Positions 31,271 to 40,023 of a stretch of DNA of 56,074 nt are shown here, one piece after another; the first letter of the stretch is position 1; each line of letters begins with the position of its first letter. This DNA is from Acidimicrobium ferrooxidans DSM 10331 (GTDB lineage Bacteria > Actinomycetota > Acidimicrobiia > Acidimicrobiales > Ilumatobacteraceae). Below the pieces are notes generated by a model. The model did no database searches and had not been told where the DNA came from. It worked only from the letters and a program-made list of their open reading frames with translations. The position numbers were made by a program, and so were the translations under genes. The stretch is taken from the NCBI GenBank assembly GCA_945900735.1, contig CAMDJX010000003.1:1-56074 (forward strand), in the 5' to 3' direction.

Positions 31271-33139
31271 CTATGGAATGACGATTGGCACCGAAGTTAC
31301 GACTGTATTTGGCCTGAACAGCAGGCGCGCTTTAATTGCAAGTGCCGACTGGTTGTGCAACCACTGCGAACGGAGGCTGGTGACGAATTCGGGGATGATG
31401 ACAGTGATGATGTCGTCATTCAGTTCATCGTCCAGTTCGTTGATGCGATTGAGAATTGGTTCGGTGAGATCTCGGTATTCGGAAACCACTGTGTCGAGCT
31501 CGATACCGATGTTGTACTTCTCCCAATCCGCATCGAGCTGAGCCCGGTCGGTTGGAGATTGGATTACGGAGAGTGCGATTACGCGGTCTGGTCGCAAGCT
31601 TTGTGCGTAGCGAACTGCCTGCAACACACCTTGGTTCACCGATCCAACCAGCACAACAACTGTGTGAGTGCGGAATGGTGCGGAGTAGCCCTCGGTGGGT
31701 GCGAGGAAGCCGCGCACACGCGAATAGTGTTTGTTTACTGCGATAAATGACAAAACCAAAGTTGGAATCACTACGGCAGGAATCCATGCACCATCGGTGA
31801 ACTTCACGACGACAACGATCCCGGCAACGAGTGCAGTAGTAGCCGCACCGAAGCCCGACATAACGGCGCGCGGAACCCAACCAGGGCGTTTGTGTTTTCG
31901 ATGGTGTACGAGCATTCCAAATTGGCTGAGCGTAAAGCCGGTAAACACTCCAACTGCGTAGAGAGGAATGAGTGCATTAACAATGCCGCCGAACGCAATT
32001 ACCAGTAGCGAAGATGCAAGGCCAAGAAAGATAACACCGTTGGAAAACACCAAGCGGTCTCCGCGGTTCATGAATTGGCGAGGCAAGTAATTATCTTTTG
32101 CGATAATTGATGAAAGCCGCGGGAAGTCTGCGTATGCAGTATTTGCCGCCAAAATCAAAATTGCAAACGTTGCAAATTGAGTGAGGAAGAACATGATATT
32201 TCTCCCACCGTAAACCTGCTCTGCAAGTTGAGCCAGAACGGTGTCGGCAATGTGGCCCTCTTCGTCTTTCAGAGGTTGCAAGTGCTGCGCAAGAATACTT
32301 AAGCCAAAGAAGCTTGACCCGAGGATGCAGGCCATGATGATCAATGTGGTACTTGCATTGCGCGGTTCTGGTTTTTTGAAGGCAGGTACACCGTCGGCCA
32401 CGGCCTCAATACCCGTCAATGCAACGGCGCCCGAAGAGAATGCTTTAAGAAAGAAGAAGAGCGTGATGCTGTTGTTGCCGCCGAGTAGTTCTTGGGAAAA
32501 TGTATCCTCATGGGGAATTGGGCCAAGGTCCTGCACGAAAACTCGGAAAAGTCCGTAACCAATTAAGATAAACAACATGACGATGTAGAGATACGTAGGC
32601 GGCGCAAACAACGCCCCGGACTCCTTCAAACCACGAAGGTTGGCAAGTGTTACGAGTGCGATGAAGCCAACGCACAGCGTCACACGATGAGGCTCGAGGC
32701 CGTTGAATGCCGAAACTATGGCCGCTACGCCTGCGGCAATAGAAACAGCAACAGTGAGGATGTAATCCACAAGCATCGATCCGCCAGCAACGAGCGAGGG
32801 AATACGGCCAAGATTTTCTCTTGAAACAACGTACGAACCTCCACCGTTGGGGTAAGCGAAAATCGTTTGTCGATAGCTGCTTACCACGATGATGAGTAGG
32901 AGAATTACGAGAATTGAAATCGGGACAAGCCTGCTGTAGGCGGCGACACCGGCGCCTGCGAGCGACATGAATACAATCAGAATTTCTTCGGTTGCATATG
33001 TAGTTGAAGAAATTGCGTCGCTGGCGAATACGGGAAGCGCAACTTTTTTCGGTAGGCGTTGATGCCCGTCTTCGGACGTGGCAATCGGTTTGCCGATAAA
33101 AAACCGTTTGAGGGGGTTGGACCGCGTTGTTGTAGCCAT
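31271..33139 (-). CDS. kimA: KimA-type potassium importer (APC superfamily)
   Basis: This protein of about 622 residues has 12 membrane helices of the APC fold followed by a cytosolic domain of about 150 residues. It resembles Bacillus KimA over its whole length: PLKRFFIGKPI, FASDAISSTTYATEEILI, FAYPNGGGSYVVSRENLG, AGGSMLVDYILTVAVSIAAG, LKAFSSGAVALTGIEAV and the tail WLHNQSALAIKARLLF. KimA is a high-affinity K+/H+ symporter controlled by c-di-AMP in Firmicutes; mycobacterial Rv2690c is the local counterpart. The ATG at 33139 is chosen by homology; an in-frame ATG at 33196 would translate through a conspicuous hairpin. Confidence 0.9.
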   Translation of the reverse strand: MATTTRSNPLKRFFIGKPIATSEDGHQRLPKKVALPVFASDAISSTTYATEEILIVFMSLAGAGVAAYSRLVPISILVILLLIIVVSSYRQTIFAYPNGGGSYVVSRENLGRIPSLVAGGSMLVDYILTVAVSIAAGVAAIVSAFNGLEPHRVTLCVGFIALVTLANLRGLKESGALFAPPTYLYIVMLFILIGYGLFRVFVQDLGPIPHEDTFSQELLGGNNSITLFFFLKAFSSGAVALTGIEAVADGVPAFKKPEPRNASTTLIIMACILGSSFFGLSILAQHLQPLKDEEGHIADTVLAQLAEQVYGGRNIMFFLTQFATFAILILAANTAYADFPRLSSIIAKDNYLPRQFMNRGDRLVFSNGVIFLGLASSLLVIAFGGIVNALIPLYAVGVFTGFTLSQFGMLVHHRKHKRPGWVPRAVMSGFGAATTALVAGIVVVVKFTDGAWIPAVVIPTLVLSFIAVNKHYSRVRGFLAPTEGYSAPFRTHTVVVLVGSVNQGVLQAVRYAQSLRPDRVIALSVIQSPTDRAQLDADWEKYNIGIELDTVVSEYRDLTEPILNRINELDDELNDDIITVIIPEFVTSLRSQWLHNQSALAIKARLLFRPNTVVTSVPIVIP

Positions 33140-33147
33140 AAGCGTGT

Positions 33148-33192
33148 TAGAGCCTGCCACACCAATCGCTATTAAAGCGACTACAGGCTCTA
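33148..33192 (-). promoter_or_regulatory. Structured leader hairpin before kimA
   Basis: On the minus strand TAGAGCCTG (33192-33184) pairs perfectly with CAGGCTCTA (33156-33148). The 27 bases between contain a further hairpin, TCGCT/AGCGA around TTAAT (33166-33170 with 33076-33080 shifted by one hundred, that is 33176-33180). The 3' arm ends eight bases before the ATG and could mask ribosome binding. No match to a known riboswitch is recognised. Confidence 0.5.
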
Positions 33193-33208
33193 CCATTGAT
33201 CGTTGCCA

Positions 33209-33214
33209 TATAAA
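33209..33214 (+). promoter_or_regulatory. Candidate -10 TATAAA for the trkA pair
   Basis: TATAAA lies 47 bases before the GTG at 33262, leaving a leader of about 40 bases with an AGGGAG ribosome binding site near its end. No good -35 is seen. Confidence 0.4.
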
Positions 33215-33261
33215 TAGGCAGGTGTTGGGCGCTGTCCGATGCGGCCACTAGGGAGACAGTT

Positions 33262-33927
33262 GTGCATGTAGTCATCGTTGGTTGTGGGCGAGTGGGTTCG
33301 ACCCTTGGCAAAGAATTAACGGCAGCCGGCCATACCGTCGCTGTAATCGACCGAAAGCCAGAAGCGTTTTCACGGCTTGGCGAAAAGTTTTCGGGACAGA
33401 AAATTGTGGGGATTGGTTTCGATCGTGACACTTTGATCGAAGCAGGCATCCAAAAAGCGGGCGCACTCGCTTCCGTTACTAACGGCGACAACTCCAACAT
33501 CTTGATTGCACGAGTTGCACGCGAAGAGTTTGGCATTGAACGAGTTGTCGCACGCATTTACGACCCCAAACGGGCAGAAATTTATGAGCGACTGGGTATT
33601 GCCACTGTCGCCACGGTGAAATGGACTTCGGAGCGCATCTTGCGCCGCATCCTTCCCGAACTGCCAGCAATCGAGTGGACAGACCCAAGCGCAAAGGTGG
33701 TGCTCGTCGAGCGTGAACTACCCAAGCATCTTGTTGGAAAACGTGTAATCACGTTGGACAGCGCAACTGCACGCGTAGTTGCCATTCGCCGTCTTGGTTC
33801 GGCCATGATTCCCACCACCGACACGGTGGTGCAGGAAGGCGATGTTGCTTACGTATCGGCAGAGATTTCTTCGCTTGCTGCATTTGATGCAGAACTAGCC
33901 GCAAGCCGAAACGGAAAGGGTCACTGA
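33262..33927 (+). CDS. trkA: TrkA/CeoB potassium-uptake regulatory subunit
   Basis: This 221-residue RCK protein has an N-terminal TrkA-N Rossmann domain (VVIVGCGRVGSTLGKEL, acidic residue at VIDRKPEAF for NAD(H)) and a C-terminal TrkA-C domain (VLVERELPKHLVGKRVITLD). Such subunits gate K+ transporters in response to nucleotides. Start GTG with AGGGAG upstream. It is divergent from kimA and followed two bases later by a paralogue, as in mycobacterial ceoB-ceoC. Confidence 0.92.
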   Translation: MHVVIVGCGRVGSTLGKELTAAGHTVAVIDRKPEAFSRLGEKFSGQKIVGIGFDRDTLIEAGIQKAGALASVTNGDNSNILIARVAREEFGIERVVARIYDPKRAEIYERLGIATVATVKWTSERILRRILPELPAIEWTDPSAKVVLVERELPKHLVGKRVITLDSATARVVAIRRLGSAMIPTTDTVVQEGDVAYVSAEISSLAAFDAELAASRNGKGH

Positions 33928-33929
33928 TC

Positions 33930-34595
33930 ATGAAGGTAGTGATTGCTGGCGGTGGAAGCGTTGGTCGATTTACGGCAGAGCAACTTGTAGAGGCAGGGCA
34001 CGAAGTGACGATCATCGAAAACGATCGAGCAGTGGTGCGCGAATATGCTGACGATGAAACAACTGGTGTGAAGTGGCATCAAGGCGATGCATGCGATGTC
34101 TCGGTACTTGCAGCTGCCGGAGTGACAATGGCGGATGTTGTTGCGTCAGTAACTGGTGACGACGAGGACAACCTCGTTGTTTCATTACTTGCAAAACAAG
34201 AGTTTGGTGTGCCTCGTGTAGTTGCACGTGTGAATAATCCAAACAACTACTGGATGTTTAACGAGATGTGGGGAGTGGATGTTTCCGTTTCAACCCCGCA
34301 CCTCATTACCAGCCTTGTTCAGGAAGCAGTGACCGTAGGCAGTTTCGTACGTTTGATGCAGTTAAGGGGTGGCAAAGCAGAGTTGATTGAAGTGACGCTT
34401 GCCGACAACTCGCCAGCACTCGACAAGGCACTTGCCGACATTCAGTTTCCTCGGAGCGCGACAGTGGTAGCGATTGTTCGAGACAGCCGCGTGTTGGTGC
34501 CAGACAAGGCAACTGTGTTACGCGTGGGCGACGAAGTGATGGCTCTGATTACTGAAGACGCCGAGGAAGCTGTTAAAAAAATCCTGGTTGGCTAA
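33930..34595 (+). CDS. TrkA/CeoC potassium-uptake regulatory subunit, second copy
   Basis: This 221-residue RCK-type protein is paralogous to the preceding one: VVIAGGGSVGRFTAEQLVEAGHEV and VTIIENDRAVV in the TrkA-N domain, and LIEVTLADNSPALDKALADI opening TrkA-C. Two subunits encoded in tandem probably form a mixed ring that controls the adjacent KimA-type importer or a Trk channel elsewhere. No gene for a TrkH/TrkG pore is in the window. Confidence 0.92.
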   Translation: MKVVIAGGGSVGRFTAEQLVEAGHEVTIIENDRAVVREYADDETTGVKWHQGDACDVSVLAAAGVTMADVVASVTGDDEDNLVVSLLAKQEFGVPRVVARVNNPNNYWMFNEMWGVDVSVSTPHLITSLVQEAVTVGSFVRLMQLRGGKAELIEVTLADNSPALDKALADIQFPRSATVVAIVRDSRVLVPDKATVLRVGDEVMALITEDAEEAVKKILVG

Positions 34596-34601
34596 TAAAC
34601 T

Positions 34602-34967
34602 TCACTCTTCGCCCATTGGCAAGAGTGTGTAAGCAGGGTTGAGAAAAACTAGGTGCTTGCCGTCTGAGTGCGGGACGCCGTCCACAATGATGCAGTGACC
34701 ATGTTCGATGCCAGCCACATGTCGGCGCCCGCTGAACACCACTGTTGCCTCACCGCTTCCGTCGTTGATAACAATTTCCATTGAGGGGATTCCGGCCCGT
34801 GGCTTAATGGACATTCTTTTCACTTCGCCACACACTTTTGCTTTGAAGCGCGGTTCAAGTTCGCTAAGAGGTTGCAGCCCTAAAGCTATGAAGCGGTCGG
34901 TCAGGCGCTCGGCGTCCATTTCTCGAACGCCCATACTCGCCGATTTCAACACGTTTTTTAAGCCCAC
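34602..34967 (-). CDS. OB-fold nucleic-acid-binding domain protein
   Basis: This 121-residue protein begins with a helix (MDAERLTDRFIALGL) followed by an OB-fold: KAKVCGEVKRMSIKPRAGIPS, VINDGSGEATVVFSGRRHVAGI and HGKHLVFLNPAYTLLP-like strands. It resembles mycobacterial Rv2694c, which occupies the same position next to ceoB-ceoC. The start is the GTG at 34967, since GGAG lies seven bases upstream. It could bind tRNA or single-stranded nucleic acid; the physiological role is unknown. Confidence 0.82.
   Translation of the reverse strand: MGLKNVLKSASMGVREMDAERLTDRFIALGLQPLSELEPRFKAKVCGEVKRMSIKPRAGIPSMEIVINDGSGEATVVFSGRRHVAGIEHGHCIIVDGVPHSDGKHLVFLNPAYTLLPMGEE
34603..34627. terminator. Candidate bidirectional hairpin terminator
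   Basis: CACTCTT (34603-34609) pairs with AAGAGTG (34621-34627), and GCC-CATT-GGC closes the stem, with one bulged base. It lies between the convergent trkA copy and the OB-fold gene, inside the latter's last codons. No clear T-run follows. Confidence 0.4.
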
Positions 34968-35039
34968 GTTTTTGCTCCGTTCATGTGACGCCCAACTCAA
35001 CAGTACTTGTTCGACCGAGTGACCTAGGCTGATCGTTCT

Positions 35040-35465
35040 ATGAGTACACGAAAACTCATCTTGTGGGCCCTGGTTTGTGGGGTGCTTATTCTGGGTGCGG
35101 GAAGCATCAAGTTGCTGCAAACAACCAGCGAAGATGCAACTGTGGTGTTGTTGCAGCTTGGTGATGAGGCAACGCTTGGCGACATGACGGTAAGCGTGCA
35201 GGCAGTACGAACGGTAAGCGACCGAACTCTGGTCGACGTCGAGATGCGCGGTGTTGATGGCGCTGACGCGCAAGAGGGTTGGAGAATGCTCGTTGGTGAA
35301 GTTGCTACTCCTGTTTCGCTGCCCGAGGGACAGGGAACGCCTTGCACCACTACATCGGCCGCAGAAACGCTTTCATGCACGATTGCATTCCCTGTGTCTG
35401 ACGGCACGCGCACCATTGTCTATATCCGCGCGGGTGATCAACAGCAATGGGCGACGGCACCCTGA
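35040..35465 (+). CDS. Membrane-anchored or secreted protein, function unknown
   Basis: This 141-residue protein has an N-terminal signal-anchor (KLILWALVCGVLILGAGSI) and an extracytoplasmic beta-rich domain with two cysteines (PCTTTSAAETLSC) that could form a disulfide. The domain resembles in pattern the DUF4352-like immunoglobulin-fold lipoproteins, but no lipobox Cys is present. It precedes lpd by about 40 bases on the same strand. Confidence 0.65.
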   Translation: MSTRKLILWALVCGVLILGAGSIKLLQTTSEDATVVLLQLGDEATLGDMTVSVQAVRTVSDRTLVDVEMRGVDGADAQEGWRMLVGEVATPVSLPEGQGTPCTTTSAAETLSCTIAFPVSDGTRTIVYIRAGDQQQWATAP

Positions 35466-35506
35466 ATTTAAAGCGTTATTGTTAATGACAGGAACATCTT
35501 ACGGAG

Positions 35507-36916
35507 GTGGTGCGTACGGCTGAGCAGTTTGATCTCGTGGTCATCGGCGGTGGCCCTGGCGGCTATGCCGCTGCTTTCTATGGTGCGTCGGCAGGCTTAA
35601 GCGTTGCGCTTGTAGAGCGCGACACCATTGGCGGAACATGCCTCAACCGTGGATGTATTCCAGCAAAAGCGTTTCTAGAAACTGCAGCCGTGCACCGACA
35701 TGTAACTCACGCGCCGGACTTCGGAATTTCCGCTGGCACTCCCGTTGTCGACTTCGCAGTTGCTCAAAAGCGTAAGCAAACCATCGTTGATACTCTTGTC
35801 AAAGGTCTCACTGGCCTCACCAAGTCGAAAAAAGTTACGTATCTACTTGGCACGGGTTCGCTCGGTGCGCAACGCATCGTTGACGTGCAACTTGCAGCCG
35901 GTGGCACGCAACAGATTCAAGGCAAGTTTGTTGTGCTCGCAGCAGGTTCTGTGCCGCGAACAATTCCGGGCTTCGACGCGGGCGGGCCGATCATGACATC
36001 TGATGAAGTGCTGATGCTCGATCGAATTCCTAAACGCATTGCAGTAATTGGTGGCGGCGCCATCGGTTGCGAATTTGCTTCAACATTTGCCGACTTGGGT
36101 TCGACCGTCACCATTCTGGAAGGTTTGCCAAAAATTCTTCCGGGCCTAGATCCAGACGTTGCCAACTTTGTTGTCAAGAGTTTCAAGAAGAAGAACATCG
36201 ACATTCGTACCGGCGTAAAAGTTGCCGGCCACGAACCCAACAGCGCAGGAGGAACAACCGTGCTGTTTGGCGAAGGCGAACGACTGGATGTCGATGCAGT
36301 TGTGGTGTCGGTTGGCCGAAAGCCGTTTGCAGATTTGCTCGGACTAAAAGGGACTGCCGTTCAGTTGAGCGAGCGTGGCTTCGTTGAGGTTGATGGTTAT
36401 TGCGCAACAGGCGAAAAAGGTGTTTATGCGGTAGGCGACCTGATCAATACTCCGCAGCTTGCGCACGTTGCTTATGCCGAGGCAATCGTTGCTGTTAAAC
36501 ACATGCTCGGTGAAACCGTTTATCCCGTGATGTACGACCGAGTGCCGTGGGCCATTTATTGCCACCCAGAAGTTGCATGGGCGGGGCCTTCCGAAGAAGA
36601 AGCGCGCGCCAAAGGAATTGACGTACTTGTGGCAAAACACCAATTCCGGGCCAACAGCCGCGCAATGATTATCGGCGAGGCCGAAGGTTTGGTGAAAGTG
36701 ATTGCCAAGAAGAACGCCGATGGCAGTGCCGGCCAAGTGCTTGGCGTGCATATGGTTGGCCCTTGGGTGACTGAGCAGTTGTCTGGCGGATATTTGGCGG
36801 TGAACTGGGAAGCAACAGTTGATGAAATTGCCGAATTCTTGATGCCGCATCCTTCGCTTTCGGAACTGTTTGGTGAAACAGTGTTGTCGATGACCGGTCG
36901 CAGTATTAATGCTTGA
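35507..36916 (+). CDS. lpdA: Dihydrolipoyl dehydrogenase (E3)
   Basis: This 469-residue flavoprotein disulfide reductase re-oxidises dihydrolipoamide in 2-oxoacid dehydrogenase complexes. It has FAD motif VVIGGGPGGYAAA (from 11), redox disulfide Cys45-Cys50 in GGTCLNRGCIPAKAF, NAD motif IGGGAIGCEFAS and the His-Glu pair in HPSLSELFGE. The exact start is uncertain: GTG codons at 35507 and 35510 both lie inside or next to the strong GGAGGTG ribosome-binding sequence. E2 follows after 32 bases. Confidence 0.95.
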   Translation: MVRTAEQFDLVVIGGGPGGYAAAFYGASAGLSVALVERDTIGGTCLNRGCIPAKAFLETAAVHRHVTHAPDFGISAGTPVVDFAVAQKRKQTIVDTLVKGLTGLTKSKKVTYLLGTGSLGAQRIVDVQLAAGGTQQIQGKFVVLAAGSVPRTIPGFDAGGPIMTSDEVLMLDRIPKRIAVIGGGAIGCEFASTFADLGSTVTILEGLPKILPGLDPDVANFVVKSFKKKNIDIRTGVKVAGHEPNSAGGTTVLFGEGERLDVDAVVVSVGRKPFADLLGLKGTAVQLSERGFVEVDGYCATGEKGVYAVGDLINTPQLAHVAYAEAIVAVKHMLGETVYPVMYDRVPWAIYCHPEVAWAGPSEEEARAKGIDVLVAKHQFRANSRAMIIGEAEGLVKVIAKKNADGSAGQVLGVHMVGPWVTEQLSGGYLAVNWEATVDEIAEFLMPHPSLSELFGETVLSMTGRSINA

Positions 36917-36948
36917 CGCCGCAACATTCTTAGGATTACAGGAGCAAC

Positions 36949-38319
36949 ATGGCTGACATCACACTTCCGCAACTTGGCGAGACGGTAACCGAGGGAACGA
37001 TTACGCGTTGGTTCAAGAAAGTTGGAGACACGATTGCAGCGGATGAGCCACTGTTCGAAGTTTCTACCGACAAAGTAGATACGGAAGTTCCGTCGCCAGT
37101 GGCGGGAACACTGACCGAGATTCGTGTTGCCGAAGGCGAAACCGTTGCCGTTGGAACTGTGATTGCAGTGGTTGGTGCAGCGGGGGCCGCAGCCGCGCCT
37201 GCACCCGTATCTGCTGCACCTGCTCCGGCGCCTGCACCCGCGCCTGCTCCCGTTGCTGCAGCGCCTGCGCCTGAACCTGCGCCTGTTGCTACTCCTGCTC
37301 CTGCTCCTGCACCCGCTCCAGCACCAGTTGCTAGTGCGCCGAGCCAAACCAACAAACTGCTTTCACCAGTTGTTCGACGACTGGTTACCGAGCATCAAAT
37401 TGATATCGACGCACTAACTGGCAGTGGGCCAGGCGGACGAATTACTCGTGAAGATGTTTTGGACTACATCGATCAACACGGGTTAAAGGCAGCCGCACAG
37501 GTTGCAAGCGCGCCTGCACCAGCACCTGTTGTCTCAACGCCTGCTCCGGTTGCAACAGCTGTACCAATGGCGGCGCCAGCACCGCGCCCAACCGCACCGA
37601 CGGGCGAGCGCGAGCAAGTAGTTGCGTTGTCCAAGATTCGTAAATTGACCGGCGCACACATGGTGATGTCGAAGGCAGTCAGCCCACATGCATTCAGCGT
37701 TGTGGAAGTGGACTACGCCAATGTTGATCGAACACGTACTGCAGTGAAGGATTCTTGGAAATCGGGAGAAGGGTTCAGCCTCACCTATTTGCCGTTCATC
37801 GCGCGCGCAGTAGTGGATGCGCTTGCCGACTTCCCGCATGTGAATTCATCCATTGATGGCGACAATCTTGTCGTTCACGGGTACATCGATTTAGGCATTG
37901 CTGTCGACTTGGATTATCAAGGGCTGTTAGTTCCCGTAGTTCGCAGTGCCGACGCTAAGCGTTTGCGTGCAATTGCCCGCGAGATCAACGATCTCGCAAA
38001 TCGCGCACGTGGAAGAAAGTTGTCGCCAGATGAAATTCAGGGCGGAACATTTACGCTGTCCAACAACGGCTCTGCAGGAGCGCTTATCTGCATGCCGATC
38101 ATCAACCAACCGCAAGTAGCCATCCTGTCCACCGATGCGATTGTGCGCAAGCCCGTAGTGGTCACTGCACAAGATGGAAGCGAAAGCATTGCGATTCATC
38201 CAATGGGTCACCTTTCGATGTCGTGGGATCACCGCGCATTCGATGGTGCCTACGCCGCTCGTTTTATTTCTCGGATAAAGCAAATTATTGAAACGCAGGA
38301 TTGGTCAGCCGAGCTCTAA
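36949..38319 (+). CDS. Dihydrolipoamide acyltransferase (E2)
   Basis: This 456-residue E2 core of a 2-oxoacid dehydrogenase complex has domains in order: one lipoyl domain (1-77, lipoylated Lys42 in STDKVDT), an Ala-Pro-rich linker (about 78-131), a peripheral-subunit-binding domain (about 135-175), a second Ala-Pro linker (182-218) and the catalytic domain (220-456) with His428 and Asp432 in SWDHRAFDG. It could be PDH E2, or a shared E2 serving also 2-oxoglutarate dehydrogenase as in mycobacteria. AGGAG lies five bases before the ATG. Confidence 0.94.
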   Translation: MADITLPQLGETVTEGTITRWFKKVGDTIAADEPLFEVSTDKVDTEVPSPVAGTLTEIRVAEGETVAVGTVIAVVGAAGAAAAPAPVSAAPAPAPAPAPAPVAAAPAPEPAPVATPAPAPAPAPAPVASAPSQTNKLLSPVVRRLVTEHQIDIDALTGSGPGGRITREDVLDYIDQHGLKAAAQVASAPAPAPVVSTPAPVATAVPMAAPAPRPTAPTGEREQVVALSKIRKLTGAHMVMSKAVSPHAFSVVEVDYANVDRTRTAVKDSWKSGEGFSLTYLPFIARAVVDALADFPHVNSSIDGDNLVVHGYIDLGIAVDLDYQGLLVPVVRSADAKRLRAIAREINDLANRARGRKLSPDEIQGGTFTLSNNGSAGALICMPIINQPQVAILSTDAIVRKPVVVTAQDGSESIAIHPMGHLSMSWDHRAFDGAYAARFISRIKQIIETQDWSAEL

Positions 38320-38340
38320 TTGCGGCAAAACTAGAGAGAC

Positions 38341-40014
38341 ATGACTACTCAATCCGCACCCCTTCATGTGAGGTGGCTCGGGCGAGTGGCTTATCGTGAA
38401 GCGCTTGCGTTGCAGACAGCCATTTTCAGACACGGAGTAGATCAGCACTTGCTGATGTTGGAGCACTCGCACGTGTTTACGTACGGTCCTACATCCAACC
38501 TTGCAACGAACTTGCTGTGCAACCCTGCCGATGTGAATGCAGAACTTGTAGAAGTGCAACGTGGGGGCGACATTACGTATCACGGCCCAGGGCAACTTGT
38601 TGGTTACCCATTGCTAAGCCTGCAACCAAAACATGGTTCGAGCGGGCCCGCCGATACTCGTGCATACATTCATGACCTCGAGCAGGTGATTATTGAAACG
38701 CTTATCGAGTTGGGTGTATCTAACGCGGGACGGCAAGCCGAGTTTCCCGGTGTGTGGCTCGACCCAGACACACCGAAGGCGCGCAAGATATGTGCAATAG
38801 GAGTGAAGGTGGGAAGTGGTTCCACCGAGCGCAGAACGATGCATGGGTTTGCGCTCAACGTAAACCCCGACCTTGCGTACATGCGAGAGCACATTGTCCC
38901 TTGCGGAATCGGCCAATGGCCAGTGACTTCGCTTGCGGAAGAAGGTGTAGACGCATCGATGGAGCATGTTGTCGACGTGATTGCACGATTGGCAACAAAC
39001 AGATGGGGAAGTGAGAGTTCGACAAGAAGTGATGTTGTCTTTAAACACAGCCCAGATGACCTTTCCGCATTTTCGAGAGGCGAGGGAGCAGGCGAACCAG
39101 TGCGCCTCATCAAGCGATTGGACGATGCGGGTGTGCAGGGTGGGTTGAGTATCTCTGTGCGGAAGCCTGATTGGATGCGAACGAAAATTGTGCAAAGTGC
39201 AGAAGTTGCGGCAGTGAAGCAGACAGTGCGCGATTTGCAATTGACCACCGTGTGCGTCGAGGCAGGATGCCCGAACTTGAGCGAGTGCTGGAAGGATGGC
39301 ACGGCAACATTTATGGTGCTTGGCGAGCGCTGCACACGAGCTTGCGGATTTTGCTTAGTCGATACGCAAAAACCACTAGCGCCCGATAGCGACGAACCAC
39401 GTCGATTGGCGCAAGCCGTTCGACAGATGGGCCTGGACTATGCGGTGTTGACGATGGTTGCACGCGACGACCTTGATGATGGCGGAATGCAACATGTTGC
39501 ACAATGCGTGCAATCCATTCGTGCAACGAACGAGTTGGCCCAGGTGGAGACACTGATCTCGGATGTAAAGGGCTCTGATGCACTAGATATTTTGATTGCC
39601 GAGCGGCCAGACGTTTTGAATCACAATATTGAAACAGTTGCCAGGCTTCAGCGCGCAGTGCGCCCATCTGCCGGATATGCGCGCAGCCTTGCTGTGCTTG
39701 CACGTAGTGCTGCAGCTGGGCTCACTACTAAGTCGGGAATGATCGTGGGGATGGGCGAGACGCGCGAAGAAGTGGAGATGACGTTGATTGATTTGGCAAG
39801 TGTCGGAGTGCGCATTGTGACTATTGGCCAGTATCTGCGTCCAACTTCACATCATTTGCCAGTTGCGCGATGGGTGGAACCTGCAGAGTTTGCGCATTAC
39901 AAGCAATTTGGCGAGTCGATTGGCCTTAGCCACGTAGAGTCGAGCCCGCTCACGCGATCGAGTTACCACGCAAAGCAGGCACAACGTTCAAGTCGCTCGC
40001 TTTTGCAGATATAA
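38341..40014 (+). CDS. LipB-LipA fusion: octanoyltransferase plus lipoyl synthase
   Basis: This single 557-residue reading frame joins two enzymes usually made separately. Residues 1-225 are LipB: RGGDITYHGPGQ (74-85), catalytic Lys149 (ARKICAIG) and acyl-enzyme Cys188 (PCGIGQWP). Residues 270-557 are LipA: auxiliary cluster Cys305, Cys310, Cys316; radical-SAM cluster Cys331, Cys335, Cys338; and the C-terminal serine ligand motif RSSYH (539-543). A linker of about 40 residues connects them. All catalytic residues are present in both halves. It would move octanoate from ACP to E2 Lys42 and then insert the sulfurs. It follows E2 by 21 bases. Confidence 0.93.
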   Translation: MTTQSAPLHVRWLGRVAYREALALQTAIFRHGVDQHLLMLEHSHVFTYGPTSNLATNLLCNPADVNAELVEVQRGGDITYHGPGQLVGYPLLSLQPKHGSSGPADTRAYIHDLEQVIIETLIELGVSNAGRQAEFPGVWLDPDTPKARKICAIGVKVGSGSTERRTMHGFALNVNPDLAYMREHIVPCGIGQWPVTSLAEEGVDASMEHVVDVIARLATNRWGSESSTRSDVVFKHSPDDLSAFSRGEGAGEPVRLIKRLDDAGVQGGLSISVRKPDWMRTKIVQSAEVAAVKQTVRDLQLTTVCVEAGCPNLSECWKDGTATFMVLGERCTRACGFCLVDTQKPLAPDSDEPRRLAQAVRQMGLDYAVLTMVARDDLDDGGMQHVAQCVQSIRATNELAQVETLISDVKGSDALDILIAERPDVLNHNIETVARLQRAVRPSAGYARSLAVLARSAAAGLTTKSGMIVGMGETREEVEMTLIDLASVGVRIVTIGQYLRPTSHHLPVARWVEPAEFAHYKQFGESIGLSHVESSPLTRSSYHAKQAQRSSRSLLQI

Positions 40015-40023
40015 AGGAATGTC

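Noticed and set aside
33140-33261. c-di-AMP (ydaO-type) riboswitch before kimA
   Set aside because: The gap is too short for the known element and its conserved blocks are not seen; only a simple nested hairpin is present.
37183-37344. Tandem repeat DNA in the E2 gene
   Set aside because: This is the Ala-Pro linker between domains, a normal feature of E2 proteins.
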